The notes: generated from the letters alone by a model not told the origin. A stretch of DNA of 64,000 nucleotides from Corynebacterium sp. (GCF_030535495.1 NZ_JAUNRW010000001.1:1-64000); one strand, 5' to 3'. Counted from the first letter of the stretch, positions 30,798 to 41,299 are shown. Numbers and translations are program-made.

Positions 30798-31907
30798 TTA
30801 GTCCCGGGCGGGATTGGCCAGCCACGGCAGTCCGGAGCCGATGGCCTCGGTGATGCTGCCCAACTCGTGGCGGTGGATCTGATCGGCGATACCCCGGTGG
30901 ATGTCGCGGATCCAGTCCGGCCCGCCGTAGATGAAGCCGGTGTAGCCCTGCAGGAGGGTGGCGCCGGAGGCGATGCGCTCCCACGCCTGCTCGGGGGTGG
31001 AGATGCCACCCACGGAAATGAGCACCAGTTTCTCACCCACCTTCGCGTACAGGCGCTGAAGCACCTCGAGGGAACGCTGCGCCACGGGCGGGCCGGAGAC
31101 ACCGCCGGCGCCCATGGCCTCCACCTCGGCGGCCGGGGTGGACAGTCCCGCGCGGGAGATGGTGGTGTTCGTGGCCACGATGCCCGCCAGGCCCAGATCC
31201 AGGGCCAGCTCGGCGACGGCGTCGACGTCCTCGTCCGACAGGTCGGGGGCGATCTTGACCAGCACCGGCGTCTGGGTCGACTGCTGGACGGCGGCGAGGA
31301 TGGGGCGCAGCGATTCGACCGCCTGCAGATCACGCAGGCCGGGGGTGTTGGGGGAGGAGACGTTGACCACCAGGTAGTCGGCCAGGTCGCCGAGGAGGGA
31401 GGCGGAGCGCCGGTAGTCATCTACCGCGTCCTCGGCGGGCACGACCTTCGTCTTGCCGATGTTGATGCCGATGACATCGCTTGACTGCCGCCGACGCAGG
31501 TTCTCCGCGGCGGCGGCGGCGCCGTCGTTGTTGAAGCCCATGCGGTTGAGGATGGCCTTGTCGTCCGGCAGCCGGAACAGGCGCGGGGTGGGGTTGCCCG
31601 GCTGCGGGGAGGCGGTGACGGTTCCCAGTTCGGAGTATCCGAAACCGAGGGCGGTCCAGGTGTCCGCGGCGGAGGCGTTCTTGTCGAAACCGGCGGCCAG
31701 GCCCAGCGGGCGCGGGAACGTCACGCCGAAGACCTCCTGCTCCAGCACCGGATCGGTGACCGGGACCACCTTGCCCAGCAGACGGTTGACGGGGCCTGCC
31801 GACTGGAGGACACCGAGGCCCCCGGCGATCAGGCCGTGAATACGCTCCGGGCGCAGGGTGAACATGCCCTTGAGGGCGAGCTGGTAGGCGGAGTGGCGCA
31901 GAGACAC
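30798..31907 (-). CDS. pyrD: Dihydroorotate dehydrogenase (quinone, class 2)
   Basis: 369-residue membrane-associated flavoprotein of pyrimidine synthesis, oxidising dihydroorotate to orotate with quinone. The class-2 N-terminal helix is present ([20 protein letters not shown]), with [18 protein letters not shown], the catalytic-Ser region [23 protein letters not shown] and the FMN phosphate loop [11 protein letters not shown]. The GTG start follows an AGGAAGG ribosome-binding site, and the frame continues upstream only across the lipoprotein gene. The lipoprotein gene ends 28 bp upstream, so both are probably one transcript. Confidence 0.95.
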   Translation of the reverse strand: MSLRHSAYQLALKGMFTLRPERIHGLIAGGLGVLQSAGPVNRLLGKVVPVTDPVLEQEVFGVTFPRPLGLAAGFDKNASAADTWTALGFGYSELGTVTASPQPGNPTPRLFRLPDDKAILNRMGFNNDGAAAAAENLRRRQSSDVIGINIGKTKVVPAEDAVDDYRRSASLLGDLADYLVVNVSSPNTPGLRDLQAVESLRPILAAVQQSTQTPVLVKIAPDLSDEDVDAVAELALDLGLAGIVATNTTISRAGLSTPAAEVEAMGAGGVSGPPVAQRSLEVLQRLYAKVGEKLVLISVGGISTPEQAWERIASGATLLQGYTGFIYGGPDWIRDIHRGIADQIHRHELGSITEAIGSGLPWLANPARD

Positions 31908-31935
31908 GGGGGTCCTTCCTGGTGGGGAATTCGGG

Positions 31936-32958
31936 TTAGGAAAATTCGGGGTCGGTGATGATCTGCACACCGTCGCCGGTGGCGGAGGCGATGACGAGGG
32001 TGCCGTCGGCAAGCACCACAACGTTGTGGGCGTCGGCGACGGTGTCCACGGCGCCGACCGGCTCCGGCACACCGGTCGACAGCTCGAAGGCGTGGAGCTG
32101 ATTGTCGGCGGTGGTCGACACCCAGGCCAACTCCCGCTCGGAGTCCCAGGCCACGGCCCAGGGACTGCCCGCGACGGGCACGGTCTGGTGCAGACGCACG
32201 ACGTTGTCGGCGGTGTAGACCGCGAGCTGGCCACCCCGGTTGTCGGAGGCCAGGACCAGACCCCTGTCGCCGGCGGCCGCCTGACCGATGCCCAGGCCCA
32301 CGCGCAGTGTTCCCCCCTGGCGGCCGTCGCGCCAGTGGACGTCCTGGATGGTGGTGTTCTCGTGGTTGGTGCGCACCACGGCGTCATCGGCACCTGCGAC
32401 GGGGACGGCGAGCAGCTGGGAGGTCAGGCCCGCGACGGAGATCGAGTTCTCCTCGGCACCGTCGACGAAGACGACGACGCGGTCATTCTCGCCGGAACCG
32501 ACGACGAGCTCGCCGGTGGAGGTGAGCACCGCGGAGGCTGCGGGGACGGCGTCGGAGTCGGACACCGGGTGGGTGTCGATGTCCCCGGTGGTGGCGTCGA
32601 TAAGCAGCACCTCATCGCCGCAGGCGAGAACGAAGGTGTCGGCGGCGGCGGTGAGATCACCGCAGTGCTCGGGGACGGTGACGTCCCGGGTGGCACCGGA
32701 ACGGAACTCCTCGACCGTGCCGAGGGCGAGAGTGCCACCGGCACGCAGACCGAGGATGTCGCCGGCGGCCTCCAGGTCGCTGACGTCGAGATCCAGCGCG
32801 AGAACCTCACCGGCCGGCGAGGTGGAGGCGTCGGAGGTCTGCGGCTCCGCGTTACCGAGGTCCGGGACCTCCGGATTCGTCGGGCTCGTCCCGCAGGCCA
32901 CGAGCAGCAGGGAGGTGGCGGCCACAGCCGCCAGGGCAGTCACATGTCCGGCATTCAC
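31936..32958 (-). CDS. LppL-like lipoprotein, beta-propeller type
   Basis: 340 residues with a lipoprotein signal: a hydrophobic stretch then LLLVAC, the Cys being lipidated (about residue 24). The mature part is a repetitive strand-rich protein (repeats such as [40 protein letters not shown]) that looks like a six- or seven-bladed propeller. The position between pyrD and an uppP-linked aldo/keto reductase matches M. tuberculosis lppL (Rv2138). GTG start is 8 bp after a TAGGCT box. Role in the envelope unknown. Confidence 0.8.
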   Translation of the reverse strand: MNAGHVTALAAVAATSLLLVACGTSPTNPEVPDLGNAEPQTSDASTSPAGEVLALDLDVSDLEAAGDILGLRAGGTLALGTVEEFRSGATRDVTVPEHCGDLTAAADTFVLACGDEVLLIDATTGDIDTHPVSDSDAVPAASAVLTSTGELVVGSGENDRVVVFVDGAEENSISVAGLTSQLLAVPVAGADDAVVRTNHENTTIQDVHWRDGRQGGTLRVGLGIGQAAAGDRGLVLASDNRGGQLAVYTADNVVRLHQTVPVAGSPWAVAWDSERELAWVSTTADNQLHAFELSTGVPEPVGAVDTVADAHNVVVLADGTLVIASATGDGVQIITDPEFS

Positions 32959-32966
32959 GCTTCCTG

Positions 32967-32972
32967 AGCCTA
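32967..32972 (-). promoter_or_regulatory. -10 box of the lipoprotein gene
   Basis: TAGGCT on the minus strand, 8 bp before the GTG at 32958, directly after the aldo/keto reductase stop. Confidence 0.5.
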
Positions 32973-33872
32973 TCAGCGCGACACGTCGTCCAGAGCCTTG
33001 ACTATCGCCCGGGGCAAGGCGGTGTCGGACACTGTGAGCAGCTCGCGCAGTTGCGCACGATGAGAGGCCCCCACCACGGTCGATGCCACCCCGGCCCGGT
33101 CGCGCGCCCACGCGAGGGCGACCACGGCGGGGGAGATGTCCAGTCCCTCGGCGGCGGTGGTCAGGGCGTCGACGACCGTGTGGGCCTTGTACCCCAGCCG
33201 GGCGTGGACCTCCGCCCGCACCCCGGAGGCCGGGCCGTCGCGGTAACGACCGGTGAGCACCCCCTGCGCCAGGGGAGCCGCCGCGATGATCCCCACGCCC
33301 AGGTGCCGCGCGGCCGGCACCAGCTCCTCCTCGATCCCACGGGCCAGCAGCGAATACTCGTGCTGGGTGGCCACCACCCGCGGCGTGGCGGTGACCGCCA
33401 GCTGCCACCCGGCGTAATCGCGGACACCGGCGTAGCGGGCCCGCCCGGTGCGCACCGCCCAGTCGAGGGTGTCGATCACCTCCGACGGGGGTGTGCGTTC
33501 ATCCCAGTACCCCACCGACCACAGATCAAGGTGGTCGGTGTCCAGGACCCGGAGCGTCTCGTCGAGCTGGCGCATGAGAGCCCGCCGGGAACAGTCGACG
33601 CGCCGCCCGACAGGGGAGTCCGGGGCCACCCCGGCCGACGAGGAGAGCACGAGGTCGTGGCGCGGGACATCCGCGAGCACCTCGGCCACCACCTCCTGGG
33701 AGCGCCCCGCGCCGTAGAACGGGGAGGAGTCCAGAAGCGTTCCCCCGGCATCGATGAACATCCGCAGCATGACCTGCGCCTCTGCGGCGTCGGTCCCGAC
33801 ACCCCAGGTCGCGGTGCCCAGACCGAGATCCGAGACACGGAGTCCGCTTGCGCCCACCAATCGCTGTTTCAC
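32973..33872 (-). CDS. Aldo/keto reductase
   Basis: 299-residue TIM-barrel NADPH-dependent oxidoreductase. Family signs: [18 protein letters not shown] at the N-terminus, the catalytic Asp and Tyr in [15 protein letters not shown], and the cofactor-binding [14 protein letters not shown] near the end. The normal catalytic Lys strand reads [11 protein letters not shown], with Ser where Lys is common, so activity may be altered. Substrate not predictable. The GTG is 7 bp from a TACTGT box and 30 bp from the divergent uppP start. Confidence 0.88.
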   Translation of the reverse strand: MKQRLVGASGLRVSDLGLGTATWGVGTDAAEAQVMLRMFIDAGGTLLDSSPFYGAGRSQEVVAEVLADVPRHDLVLSSSAGVAPDSPVGRRVDCSRRALMRQLDETLRVLDTDHLDLWSVGYWDERTPPSEVIDTLDWAVRTGRARYAGVRDYAGWQLAVTATPRVVATQHEYSLLARGIEEELVPAARHLGVGIIAAAPLAQGVLTGRYRDGPASGVRAEVHARLGYKAHTVVDALTTAAEGLDISPAVVALAWARDRAGVASTVVGASHRAQLRELLTVSDTALPRAIVKALDDVSR

Positions 33873-33879
33873 CCCGTCC

Positions 33880-33885
33880 ACAGTA
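33880..33885 (-). promoter_or_regulatory. -10 box of the aldo/keto reductase gene
   Basis: TACTGT on the minus strand, 7 bp before the GTG at 33872; only 4 bp separate it from the uppP -10 box. Confidence 0.6.
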
Positions 33886-33889
33886 GTAG

Positions 33890-33895
33890 TAGCGT
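33890..33895 (+). promoter_or_regulatory. -10 box of uppP
   Basis: TAGCGT, 7 bp before the GTG at 33903; leaderless arrangement. Confidence 0.6.
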
Positions 33896-33902
33896 GGTCC
33901 GG

Positions 33903-34772
33903 GTGAATGACGTGACCAACCTGGCACTTGCGGCCACCGAACAGATGTCCTGGATGCAGGTCATCGTGCTCTCCATCGTGCAGGGACTGACCGAGTTCCT
34001 CCCGGTCAGCTCCTCGGGGCATCTGCGCATCGTCTCCGAGCTGTTCTTCGGCGCCGATGCCGGTGCCTCCTTCACCGCCGTCGTCCAGCTGGGTACCGAG
34101 CTGGCGGTGCTGGTCTTCTTCGCCAAGGAGATCTGGCAGATCCTCACCGGCTGGTTCCGCGGCCTGTTCAACAAGGAGGCCCGCGGTTTCGACTACCGCA
34201 TGGGCTGGATGGTCATCGTGGGCACGCTGCCGGTGGCGATCATCGGCTTCTTCGGCAAGGACATCATCCGCGAGGGCGCCCGCAACCTGTGGATCACCGC
34301 CACCGTGCTCGTGCTGTTCTCCTTCGTGTTCATCTTCGCGGAGAAGTTCGGCAAGAAGCAGCGCAGTTTCGACGAGCTGACCATGAAGGACGCCGTCGTC
34401 ATGGGCTTCGCCCAGTGTCTGGCGCTCATCCCCGGTGTGTCGCGTTCCGGCGGCACGGTGTCCGCGGGTCTGTTCATGAACCTCGACCGCGAGGTCGCGA
34501 CCCGTTTCTCCTTCCTGCTGGCGATCCCCGCGGTGCTGGCGTCCGGGTTGTTCTCGCTTCCCGACGCCTTCGCCCCCCAGTCGGGCCAGGCCGCCACGGC
34601 CCTGCAGCTGGGTGTGGGTACGGTCATCACCTTTGTTCTGGGTTATCTCTCCATCGCCTGGCTGCTCAAGTTCGTCGCGCACCACTCCTTCGCCTGGTTC
34701 GCGGCCTACCGCATCCCGGTCGGCCTGGCGGTGATGGGTCTGCTGGCCTTCGGCGTCCTCGACCCGCTCTAG
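33903..34772 (+). CDS. uppP: Undecaprenyl-diphosphatase
   Basis: 289-residue polytopic enzyme (BacA/UppP family) that dephosphorylates polyprenyl diphosphate to recycle the lipid carrier of peptidoglycan and arabinogalactan synthesis; it can give bacitracin resistance. The two catalytic motifs are [15 protein letters not shown] (Glu, Ser and His) and [14 protein letters not shown]. About eight membrane helices. The GTG start is decided by the -10 box 7 bp upstream. It precedes mshC as in mycobacteria. Confidence 0.94.
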   Translation: MNDVTNLALAATEQMSWMQVIVLSIVQGLTEFLPVSSSGHLRIVSELFFGADAGASFTAVVQLGTELAVLVFFAKEIWQILTGWFRGLFNKEARGFDYRMGWMVIVGTLPVAIIGFFGKDIIREGARNLWITATVLVLFSFVFIFAEKFGKKQRSFDELTMKDAVVMGFAQCLALIPGVSRSGGTVSAGLFMNLDREVATRFSFLLAIPAVLASGLFSLPDAFAPQSGQAATALQLGVGTVITFVLGYLSIAWLLKFVAHHSFAWFAAYRIPVGLAVMGLLAFGVLDPL

Positions 34773-34775
34773 GGC

Positions 34776-34781
34776 TAAGGT
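34776..34781 (+). promoter_or_regulatory. -10 box of mshC
   Basis: TAAGGT, 7 bp before the ATG at 34789; leaderless arrangement. Confidence 0.6.
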
Positions 34782-34788
34782 TGTTGAC

Positions 34789-36021
34789 ATGCGTTCATGG
34801 CCCCATCCTGAGATCCCGCGTGTCGACGGCCCCGCCGTCCCCCTCTCCCTCCACGACACCGCCGACGGCGTGGTCCGTCCCGTGGAGGCCGCTGACACGG
34901 CCGGTATGTACGTCTGCGGCATCACCCCGTACGACTCGACCCACCTGGGCCACGCGGCCACCTACCTGACCTTCGACCTCATCCACCGCCTCCTGCTCGA
35001 CCAGGGGGTGGATGTCCACTACGTGCAGAACATCACCGACGTCGACGATCCGCTCTTCGAGCGCGCCGAGCGTGACGGTGTCGACTGGCGTGAGCTCGGC
35101 GAGGGCCAGATCGATCTCTTCCGCTCCGACATGGAGGCGCTGCGGGTCATTCCGCCGCGCGACTACATCGGCGCCGTCGAATCGGTCGACGAGGTCGTCG
35201 AGCTGGTGGGCAGGCTTCTCGACGCCGGCGCCGCCTACATTCTCGACGACGAGTACCCCGACATCTACGCGTCCATCGACGCCACCGGGCACTTCGGATA
35301 CGAGTCCAACTACGACCGCGCCACGATGGAGGAGTTCTTCGCCGAGCGCGGCGGGGATCCGGACCGGGCAGGTAAGCGGGATCCGCTCGACGCCCTGGTG
35401 TGGCGGGCCCACCGGGAGGGCGAGCCCGCCTGGGATTCCCCGTGGGGTCAGGGACGTCCCGGCTGGCACATCGAGTGCTCGGCCATCGCCACCAACCGAC
35501 TGGGGGGATCGTTCGCCATCCAGGGTGGAGGCAGCGACCTCATCTTCCCGCACCACGAGTTCTCCGCCGCCCATGCCGAAGCGGGTCTGGGTGTCGAGCG
35601 CATGGCCGGCCACTACGTCCACTCCGGGATGATCGGGCTGGACGGGGTGAAGATGAGCAAGTCCCTGGGCAACCTCGTCTTCGTCCATCAGCTCACCGCC
35701 GCCGGACACGAGCCGGACGCCATCCGGCTCGGCGTGTTCGCCTCCCACTACCGCGCCAACCGGGACTGGTCGGAGCAGGTGCTCGCCGACGCCGAGGCCC
35801 GTCTGTCCACGTGGCGGGCCGCCTGCCGGCAGGCCGGTTCCCTGGCCGCCGCGCAGGCCCTCATCCAGGAGGTCCGGATGCATCTGGCCGCCGACCTGGA
35901 CACGCCGGGGGCACTGGCGGTCGTCGACGCCTGGGCCGCCTCGACGCGCGGGGAGACCGAGGACGGGGCCTGCGAACTGATCCGTGACGGACTCGAGGCC
36001 CTGTTGGGCGTGCGGGTCTGA
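34789..36021 (+). CDS. mshC: Mycothiol ligase MshC (Cys:GlcN-Ins ligase)
   Basis: 410-residue cysteinyl-tRNA synthetase-like enzyme that joins cysteine to GlcN-Ins in mycothiol synthesis. Class I motifs are THLGH (HIGH) in [14 protein letters not shown] and [10 protein letters not shown]. Zinc ligands are the Cys of MYVCGI, the Cys of HIECSAI and the His pair of FPHHEFS. It lacks the tRNA-binding C-terminal domain, which separates MshC from CysS. ATG is 7 bp from a TAAGGT box. A signature of Actinobacteria, which use mycothiol instead of glutathione. Confidence 0.95.
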   Translation: MRSWPHPEIPRVDGPAVPLSLHDTADGVVRPVEAADTAGMYVCGITPYDSTHLGHAATYLTFDLIHRLLLDQGVDVHYVQNITDVDDPLFERAERDGVDWRELGEGQIDLFRSDMEALRVIPPRDYIGAVESVDEVVELVGRLLDAGAAYILDDEYPDIYASIDATGHFGYESNYDRATMEEFFAERGGDPDRAGKRDPLDALVWRAHREGEPAWDSPWGQGRPGWHIECSAIATNRLGGSFAIQGGGSDLIFPHHEFSAAHAEAGLGVERMAGHYVHSGMIGLDGVKMSKSLGNLVFVHQLTAAGHEPDAIRLGVFASHYRANRDWSEQVLADAEARLSTWRAACRQAGSLAAAQALIQEVRMHLAADLDTPGALAVVDAWAASTRGETEDGACELIRDGLEALLGVRV

Positions 36022-36045
36022 GGTTTTTCAGGGAGAATGGCCGCC

Positions 36046-36423
36046 ATGAGCATCCGCAGGGATTTCCAGCCCACCGTCGACGAGTTCATCGCTGATCTGA
36101 CCGAGTTCGCCACCGGCAGCTACCTCAAGGAAGAGGAGAAGGAGTTCTGGGATCAGCCCTTCGACCCGGCCGTGTTGCCGGACCTGAAGAAGATCCTGGA
36201 GAATCTCCTCGACACCCTCGACCTGCTCAGTGATCCGCCGGCGGAGGAGCTGGTCAAGGTGGTCCAGGCCGCCGTCGACGAGCTCGAGGCGTTCAACGCC
36301 CGCCACAACGGCGCGGTTCTGGAACCGGAGGAGACCGCGGTCCTCAACGAGCTGATCCATGACGCCTCCGCCGCCACCGGTGCCGATGACGAGGCACTCA
36401 ACGAGCTTCCGGAGATCGATTAA
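36046..36423 (+). CDS. Conserved small acidic protein, unknown
   Basis: 125 residues, mostly helical and acidic (FIADLTEFATGSYLKEEEKEFW, LEPEETAVLNELI), no signal peptide or membrane helix. No family recognised. Of two close in-frame ATGs I chose the second, since a GAGAAT box (36033-36038) ends 7 bp before it; the first lies within that region. It sits 24 bp after mshC and 4 bp before the HAD gene. Confidence 0.7.
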   Translation: MSIRRDFQPTVDEFIADLTEFATGSYLKEEEKEFWDQPFDPAVLPDLKKILENLLDTLDLLSDPPAEELVKVVQAAVDELEAFNARHNGAVLEPEETAVLNELIHDASAATGADDEALNELPEID

Positions 36424-36427
36424 ACCC

Positions 36428-37120
36428 TTGCGTACCACTCCGGCCGCCATCTTCTGGGACATGGACGGCACCCTCGTTGACACCGAACCCCTGTGGGAGC
36501 AGTTCACCTACGAACTCTCCGAACTCATGGGCCGCCGCCTCACCCCGCAGCTGCGGGAGACGACGATCGGGGGGAGTTTCCGCCACACGATCGAAGTCTG
36601 CGCCACCCATGCCGGGATCACCGTCACCGACGACGATCATCCGCGCTACCGCGAGTTCATGAATGACCGGATGGGGGAGCTCATGCGGGCGTCGCTGGCC
36701 CCCAACCCCGGCATCACCGAGCTTCTCGACGATCTGGCGACACGCGACCTGCCCATGCTGGTGACCACCAACACCGAGCGCAGCCTGGCGGACATCTCGA
36801 TCGGGGCCGTCGGCAGGCAGTACTTCGTCGATTCGGTGACCGGCGACGAGGTCCCCAGCCCGAAACCGGCCCCCGACATGTACCTGCGCGCCGCCGAGAT
36901 CGTCGGCGCTGATCCCGCGGACTGCCTGGTGTTCGAGGATTCTGTCACCGGTATGACGGCGGCCGTGACCGCCGGGTGCCGGGTCATCGGCCTGCCCTGG
37001 TACCCCGACACCCGCGTACCGGAAGGTGTGGTCACCCTGGAATCCCTGCACGGGCGCAATGATTTCCGTGGGGCGGACGCCGACACAGTGATGGAGTGGT
37101 TCCACCAACTGCAGCGGTGA
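36428..37120 (+). CDS. HAD-superfamily phosphatase
   Basis: 230-residue haloacid-dehalogenase-type hydrolase (beta-phosphoglucomutase/phosphatase class). Motif I is FWDMDGTLVDTEP with nucleophile Asp, motif II TTNTE, motif III Lys in SPKPAPDMYL, and motif IV VFEDSVTGMTAA; the cap domain is inserted after motif I. I chose TTG at 36428 because it follows the stop of the previous gene and gives the normal N-terminus; no strong ribosome-binding site is seen. Substrate unknown. Confidence 0.88.
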   Translation: MRTTPAAIFWDMDGTLVDTEPLWEQFTYELSELMGRRLTPQLRETTIGGSFRHTIEVCATHAGITVTDDDHPRYREFMNDRMGELMRASLAPNPGITELLDDLATRDLPMLVTTNTERSLADISIGAVGRQYFVDSVTGDEVPSPKPAPDMYLRAAEIVGADPADCLVFEDSVTGMTAAVTAGCRVIGLPWYPDTRVPEGVVTLESLHGRNDFRGADADTVMEWFHQLQR

Positions 37121-37134
37121 GGCAGGGGGCATGG

Positions 37135-37140
37135 AATAAT
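37135..37140 (+). promoter_or_regulatory. -10-like box of hisE-hisG
   Basis: AATAAT, 8 bp before the GTG at 37149. It departs from TANNNT at the first base. Confidence 0.4.
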
Positions 37141-37148
37141 GCTTGCTC

Positions 37149-37412
37149 GTGAAGAACTTTGACTCCCTGTTTGCCGAACTCACCGATCGTGCCGCATCCC
37201 GCCCCGAGGGCTCGGGAACGGTGGAGGCCCTGGACAAGGGTGTGCACCACATCGGCAAGAAGATCATCGAGGAGGCCGGGGAGGTCTGGATCGCCGCCGA
37301 ATACCAGTCCGACGAGGAGCTGGCCGAGGAGATGAGCCAGCTCCTCTACTGGACGCAGGTCATGATGGTCGCCCGCGGGCTGACCCCCGCCGACATCTAC
37401 AAGAACCTCTAG
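37149..37412 (+). CDS. hisE: Phosphoribosyl-ATP pyrophosphatase
   Basis: 87-residue HisE, second step of histidine synthesis, cutting pyrophosphate from PR-ATP. The MazG-like metal site is in [14 protein letters not shown] (E-E-x-x-E) with [18 protein letters not shown] start matches the corynebacterial N-terminus (VKxFDSL); a TTG two codons upstream is less likely. It sits 9 bp before hisG, the usual actinobacterial pair. Confidence 0.95.
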   Translation: MKNFDSLFAELTDRAASRPEGSGTVEALDKGVHHIGKKIIEEAGEVWIAAEYQSDEELAEEMSQLLYWTQVMMVARGLTPADIYKNL

Positions 37413-37421
37413 GAGACCACC

Positions 37422-38267
37422 ATGATCAAGATCGCCGTGCCCAACAAGGGCTCGCTGTCTGAGGCCGCGGTGGAGATACTCCGCGAGGCCGGGTACAAGG
37501 GTCGCGGCGACAGCCGGGCGCTGGCTGTGTTCGACACGGCCAACGACGTCGAGTTCTACTTCCTGCGCCCCAAGGACATCGCCATCTACGTCGCCAACGG
37601 CAAGCTCGACATGGGCATCACCGGCCGCGACCTCGCGCGTGATTCCGGGGCCGACGTCAACGAACTCCTACCGCTCGGCTTTGGCTCCTCCACCTTCCGC
37701 TACGCCGCCCCGGCCGACGAGAACTGGCGCGTCGAGGATCTGGCCGGCAAACGCATCGCCTCCGCCTACCCCAACCTGGTCAAGGACGACCTGGCGGCGC
37801 GCGGCATCGAGGCCGAGGTCATCCGTCTCGACGGTGCGGTGGAAATCTCCATCAAGCTCGGCGTGGCCGACGCGATCGCCGACATCGTCTCCACCGGCAA
37901 CACCCTGCGCCAGCAGGGGCTCGCACCCTTCGGTGAGCCGCTGGTGACCTCGGAGGCGGTGGTCGTCGGCCGCCGTGAGCTGGAGCTGACCTCGGAGCAC
38001 AACCTGGTGCTGCGCCGCATCCAGGGCGTGCTCACCGCCCAGAACTACCTCATGATCGACTACAACATCGCCCGCGATCACCTCGACGCTGCCTCGGCCG
38101 TCACCCCGGGACTGTCCGGTCCGACGGTCTCCCCGCTGGCGCGCGAGGACATGGTCGCGGTCCGTGCCCTCGTGCCGCGCAAGGGTGTCAACGCCGTCAT
38201 GGACCAGCTCGACGAGCTCGGTGCGGAGGCCATCCTCGCCTCTGAGCTGCGTATCGCCCGTATCTGA
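37422..38267 (+). CDS. hisG: ATP phosphoribosyltransferase
   Basis: 281-residue long-form HisG, first and feedback-controlled step of histidine synthesis. The substrate-binding part has [18 protein letters not shown] and the PRPP-site segment [20 protein letters not shown]; the C-terminal ACT-like regulatory domain for histidine (about residues 210-281) is present, so no hisZ is needed. A clear AGGAG precedes the ATG. A copy of the repeated word lies 24 bp after its stop. Confidence 0.95.
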   Translation: MIKIAVPNKGSLSEAAVEILREAGYKGRGDSRALAVFDTANDVEFYFLRPKDIAIYVANGKLDMGITGRDLARDSGADVNELLPLGFGSSTFRYAAPADENWRVEDLAGKRIASAYPNLVKDDLAARGIEAEVIRLDGAVEISIKLGVADAIADIVSTGNTLRQQGLAPFGEPLVTSEAVVVGRRELELTSEHNLVLRRIQGVLTAQNYLMIDYNIARDHLDAASAVTPGLSGPTVSPLAREDMVAVRALVPRKGVNAVMDQLDELGAEAILASELRIARI

Positions 38268-38309
38268 CGGACCCATTCGGAGCGCGGCGGCGTCGATAAG
38301 CAAAATCGC

Positions 38310-38315
38310 TACGAT
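38310..38315 (+). promoter_or_regulatory. -10 box of aspA
   Basis: TACGAT, with a predicted leader of about 40 nt before the TTG start. Confidence 0.5.
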
Positions 38316-38360
38316 GGGTGTCTGAGTGTTTCACCGCTTACCCAGCTGAGAGGACCAGCC

Positions 38361-39842
38361 TTGACCGACACTGTTGAGCCCACCGACGCTACCGAGGCCC
38401 CGACGACCACCACCGTCGCCCGGAAGACCCGTACCGAGGAAGACCTGCTCGGGCACATGGAGATCCCGAATCACGCCTACTACGGCATCCACACCATGCG
38501 TGCCATGGAGAACTTCCAGATCTCGCGCACCACCGTCAACCATGTCCCGGAGTTCATCATCGGTATGGCGCAGGTGAAGAAGGCGGCCGCCATGTCCAAC
38601 CGTCGCCTGCACACCCTGCCCGCCAAGAAGCACGAGGCGATCGTCTGGGCCTGTGACCAGATCATCGAGCACGGCCGCTGCATGGATCAGTTCCCCATCG
38701 ACATCTTCCAGGGGGGCGCGGGCACGTCGGTGAACATGAACACCAACGAGGTCATCGCCAACCTGGCGCTGGAGTACCTGGGGGAGGAGAAGGGCTCCTA
38801 CGACGTCATCAACCCCAACGACGACGTCAACATGTCGCAGTCCACCAACGACGCCTACCCGACCGGCTTCCGCCTCGGCCTCTACGCCTCCATGTCGCTG
38901 CTCATCCAGCAGATGGAGGAACTGCAGAAGTCCTTCCGTGAGAAGGGCCGCGAGTTCCAGGACATCCTCAAGATGGGCCGCACCCAGCTGCAGGACGCCG
39001 TCCCGATGACCCTGGGTGATGAGTTCAACGCCTTCGCCCACAACCTCGCCGAGGAGCAGGCCGTGCTGCGCAACGCCGCGGACCGCCTGCTGGAGATCAA
39101 CCTGGGCGCCACCGCCATCGGCACCGGGGTCAACACCCCGGCCGGCTACCGGCACCAGGTCACCGCCACCCTCGCGGAGATCACCGGTCTGGACATCAAG
39201 TCCGCCCTCGACCTCATCGAGGCCACCTCGGACACCGGCGCCTACGTGCACGCCCATTCCGCCGTCAAGCGTGCGGCGATGAAGCTGTCCAAGATCTGCA
39301 ACGACCTGCGCCTGCTGTCCTCCGGCCCGCGCGCCGGCCTCAACGAGATCAACCTGCCGCCGCGCCAGGCCGGGTCGTCGATCATGCCGGGCAAGGTCAA
39401 CCCGGTCATCCCTGAGGTGGTCAACCAGGTCTGTTTCAAGGTCTTCGGCAACGACCTCACCGTCACCATGGCCGCCGAGGCCGGCCAGCTCCAGCTCAAC
39501 GTCATGGAGCCGGTGATGGCGGAGGCGATGTTCCAGTCGATCCGCATCCTCGGCAACGCGGCGGTCACGCTGCGCGAGAAGTGCGTCGAGGGCATCACGG
39601 CCAACCCCGAGGTCTGCCGTGCCTTCGTGGAGAACTCCATCGGCATCGTCACCTACCTCAACCCCTTCATCGGCCACCACAACGGCGACCTCGTCGCCCG
39701 GGAGGCCGCCACGACGGGCCGTTCCGTCAAGGACATCGTCTTGGAGCGCGAGCTCATGGACGCCGAGACCCTCGAGCGTGTGCTGAGCAAGGAGAATCTC
39801 ATGCACCCGGAGTTCCGCGGACGTCTGTACCTGGATTCCTGA
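38361..39842 (+). CDS. aspA: Aspartate ammonia-lyase
   Basis: 493-residue fumarase/aspartase family enzyme converting aspartate to fumarate and ammonia. The active-site loop [12 protein letters not shown] (catalytic Ser) is present, as are [12 protein letters not shown] and [23 protein letters not shown] separates aspartase from fumarase. The N-terminus has about 20 extra Thr/Glu-rich residues, so an internal start cannot be excluded, but TTG at 38361 has a GAGAGGA stretch upstream. It is followed by a good terminator and then a C4-dicarboxylate carrier. Confidence 0.94.
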   Translation: MTDTVEPTDATEAPTTTTVARKTRTEEDLLGHMEIPNHAYYGIHTMRAMENFQISRTTVNHVPEFIIGMAQVKKAAAMSNRRLHTLPAKKHEAIVWACDQIIEHGRCMDQFPIDIFQGGAGTSVNMNTNEVIANLALEYLGEEKGSYDVINPNDDVNMSQSTNDAYPTGFRLGLYASMSLLIQQMEELQKSFREKGREFQDILKMGRTQLQDAVPMTLGDEFNAFAHNLAEEQAVLRNAADRLLEINLGATAIGTGVNTPAGYRHQVTATLAEITGLDIKSALDLIEATSDTGAYVHAHSAVKRAAMKLSKICNDLRLLSSGPRAGLNEINLPPRQAGSSIMPGKVNPVIPEVVNQVCFKVFGNDLTVTMAAEAGQLQLNVMEPVMAEAMFQSIRILGNAAVTLREKCVEGITANPEVCRAFVENSIGIVTYLNPFIGHHNGDLVAREAATTGRSVKDIVLERELMDAETLERVLSKENLMHPEFRGRLYLDS

Positions 39843-39857
39843 CGGGGGAGTGAGCGG

Positions 39858-39895
39858 CGCCCGTTCGTGTGCGTTTCCACACAAACGGGCGTTTT
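39858..39895 (+). terminator. Rho-independent terminator of aspA
   Basis: A 14-bp stem with one mismatch (39858-39871 with 39878-39891), 6-base loop and four Ts. Confidence 0.85.
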
Positions 39896-39933
39896 CGCGT
39901 GTCCGTATCTTGGATCATCTGGTGGTCGGACCA

Positions 39934-39939
39934 TAGGCT
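39934..39939 (+). promoter_or_regulatory. -10 box of the Dcu-type carrier gene
   Basis: TAGGCT, with a TTGGAT -35-like hexamer 18 bp upstream (39910-39915). Predicted start near 39946. Confidence 0.55.
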
Positions 39940-39956
39940 GGTAGATAACATCTACC
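39940..39956. promoter_or_regulatory. Operator-like palindrome at the Dcu transcription start
   Basis: GGTAGATAACATCTACC: perfect 7-bp arms around AAC, covering the predicted start site. Position suits a repressor. Confidence 0.55.
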
Positions 39957-39972
39957 TCCAAGGAAGGCCCCC

Positions 39973-41283
39973 ATGATCCTTGCCCTCCAGATCCTCATCG
40001 TGCTCGGCGCCATCGTGCTGGGTGCGCGCCTGGGATCCGTCGCCATCGGTTTCGCCGGCGGCCTCGGCGTCCTCCTGCTCAGCCTCACCGGCGTCGCCGT
40101 CACCGCCGATGACATCCCCTTCGGTGTCATCGGCATCATCATGTGCGTCATCGCCGCCATCTCCGCGATGCAGCGCGCCGGCGGCATGGACTACCTCGTC
40201 CACCTCGCGGAACGCTTCCTGCGCCGCAATCCCCGCCAGATCACCCTGTGGGCGCCCGTGGTCACCTGGCTGATGACCGTGTTCGCCGGCACCGGACACA
40301 CCGCCTTCTCCACGCTGCCCGTCATCGTCGAGGTGGCCAAGGAAGGCAAGGTCCGCCCCTCCCGCCCGCTGTCGGTGGCCGTCGTCGCCTCCCAGATGGC
40401 GATCGTCGCCTCCCCGATCTCCGCGGCGGTCGTCTTCATGGCCTCCATCCTCGAGCCCCTCGGCGCGAGCTACCTCACCCTGCTGGGCATCATGATCCCC
40501 GCGACTTTCCTGGCGATCTTCCCCACGGCACTGCTCACCAACCGCATGGGCAAAGAGCTTCTCGACGACCCCGTCTACCAGGAACGCCTGGCCAAGGGCC
40601 TCGTCCGCCCGCCGCAGGGGCAGGGGAACTGGCAGCCGCAGCCGGGTGCGAAGGCCTCGGTGTGGATCTTCCTCGCCGCCATCGTCGGAGTGATGCTCTA
40701 CGCCACCGCCATCTCCGACCAGGTCGGCCTCATCGCTGATCCGACCCTTCCGCGCAACGAGGCCATCATGGCGATCATGCTCGGCGCCGCCACCGTCATC
40801 GTGCTGCTCACCCGCATTCCGGCCGACGAGATCATCAAGACCCAGGTCTTCCGCTCCGGCATGTCGGCCTCCGTGTGTGTGCTCGGCGTGGCGTGGCTGG
40901 GCACCACGATCATCAACCACTACATCGAGGACATCCAGGTCCTGGCCGGTGACGTGCTCTCCGCCAGCCCCTGGCTGCTCGCCGTGGTGCTCTTCTTCGC
41001 CGCCGCCCTGCTGTACTCGCAGGCCGCCACCGCCCAGGCCCTCATGCCCGCAGCCCTGGCCATCGGCGTCTCCCCGTTGACCGCCATCGCCGCCTTCCCG
41101 GCCGTGTCCGCCCTGTTCGTCCTGCCGACCTACCCGACCCTGCTCGCCGCCGTGGAGATGGACGACACCGGATCCACCCGCATCGGTCGCTTCGTCTTCG
41201 ACCACCCCTTCATGATCCCGGGTGTGGTCAACATCGCCCTGTCCGTGCTCATCGGCTACGGACTCGGCGCCGTGCTGCTCTGA
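39973..41283 (+). CDS. Anaerobic C4-dicarboxylate transporter (DcuA/DcuB family)
   Basis: 436-residue inner-membrane antiporter with about 11 helices. Family features are the AGGMDYLVHLAERFLRRNPR segment, the TWLMTVFAGTGHTAFSTLPV motif and the C-terminal FDHPFMIPGVVNI. Dcu carriers exchange fumarate, aspartate, malate and succinate. Next to aspA this suggests aspartate uptake, deamination to fumarate and export of a C4 acid. GGAAGG lies 9 bp before the ATG. In C. glutamicum I do not recall such a carrier at this place. Confidence 0.9.
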   Translation: MILALQILIVLGAIVLGARLGSVAIGFAGGLGVLLLSLTGVAVTADDIPFGVIGIIMCVIAAISAMQRAGGMDYLVHLAERFLRRNPRQITLWAPVVTWLMTVFAGTGHTAFSTLPVIVEVAKEGKVRPSRPLSVAVVASQMAIVASPISAAVVFMASILEPLGASYLTLLGIMIPATFLAIFPTALLTNRMGKELLDDPVYQERLAKGLVRPPQGQGNWQPQPGAKASVWIFLAAIVGVMLYATAISDQVGLIADPTLPRNEAIMAIMLGAATVIVLLTRIPADEIIKTQVFRSGMSASVCVLGVAWLGTTIINHYIEDIQVLAGDVLSASPWLLAVVLFFAAALLYSQAATAQALMPAALAIGVSPLTAIAAFPAVSALFVLPTYPTLLAAVEMDDTGSTRIGRFVFDHPFMIPGVVNIALSVLIGYGLGAVLL

Positions 41284-41287
41284 GGTT

Positions 41288-41293
41288 TAGCCT
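41288..41293 (+). promoter_or_regulatory. -10 box of fhs
   Basis: TAGCCT, 6 bp before the ATG at 41300; leaderless arrangement. Confidence 0.55.
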
Positions 41294-41299
41294 GGTGAC

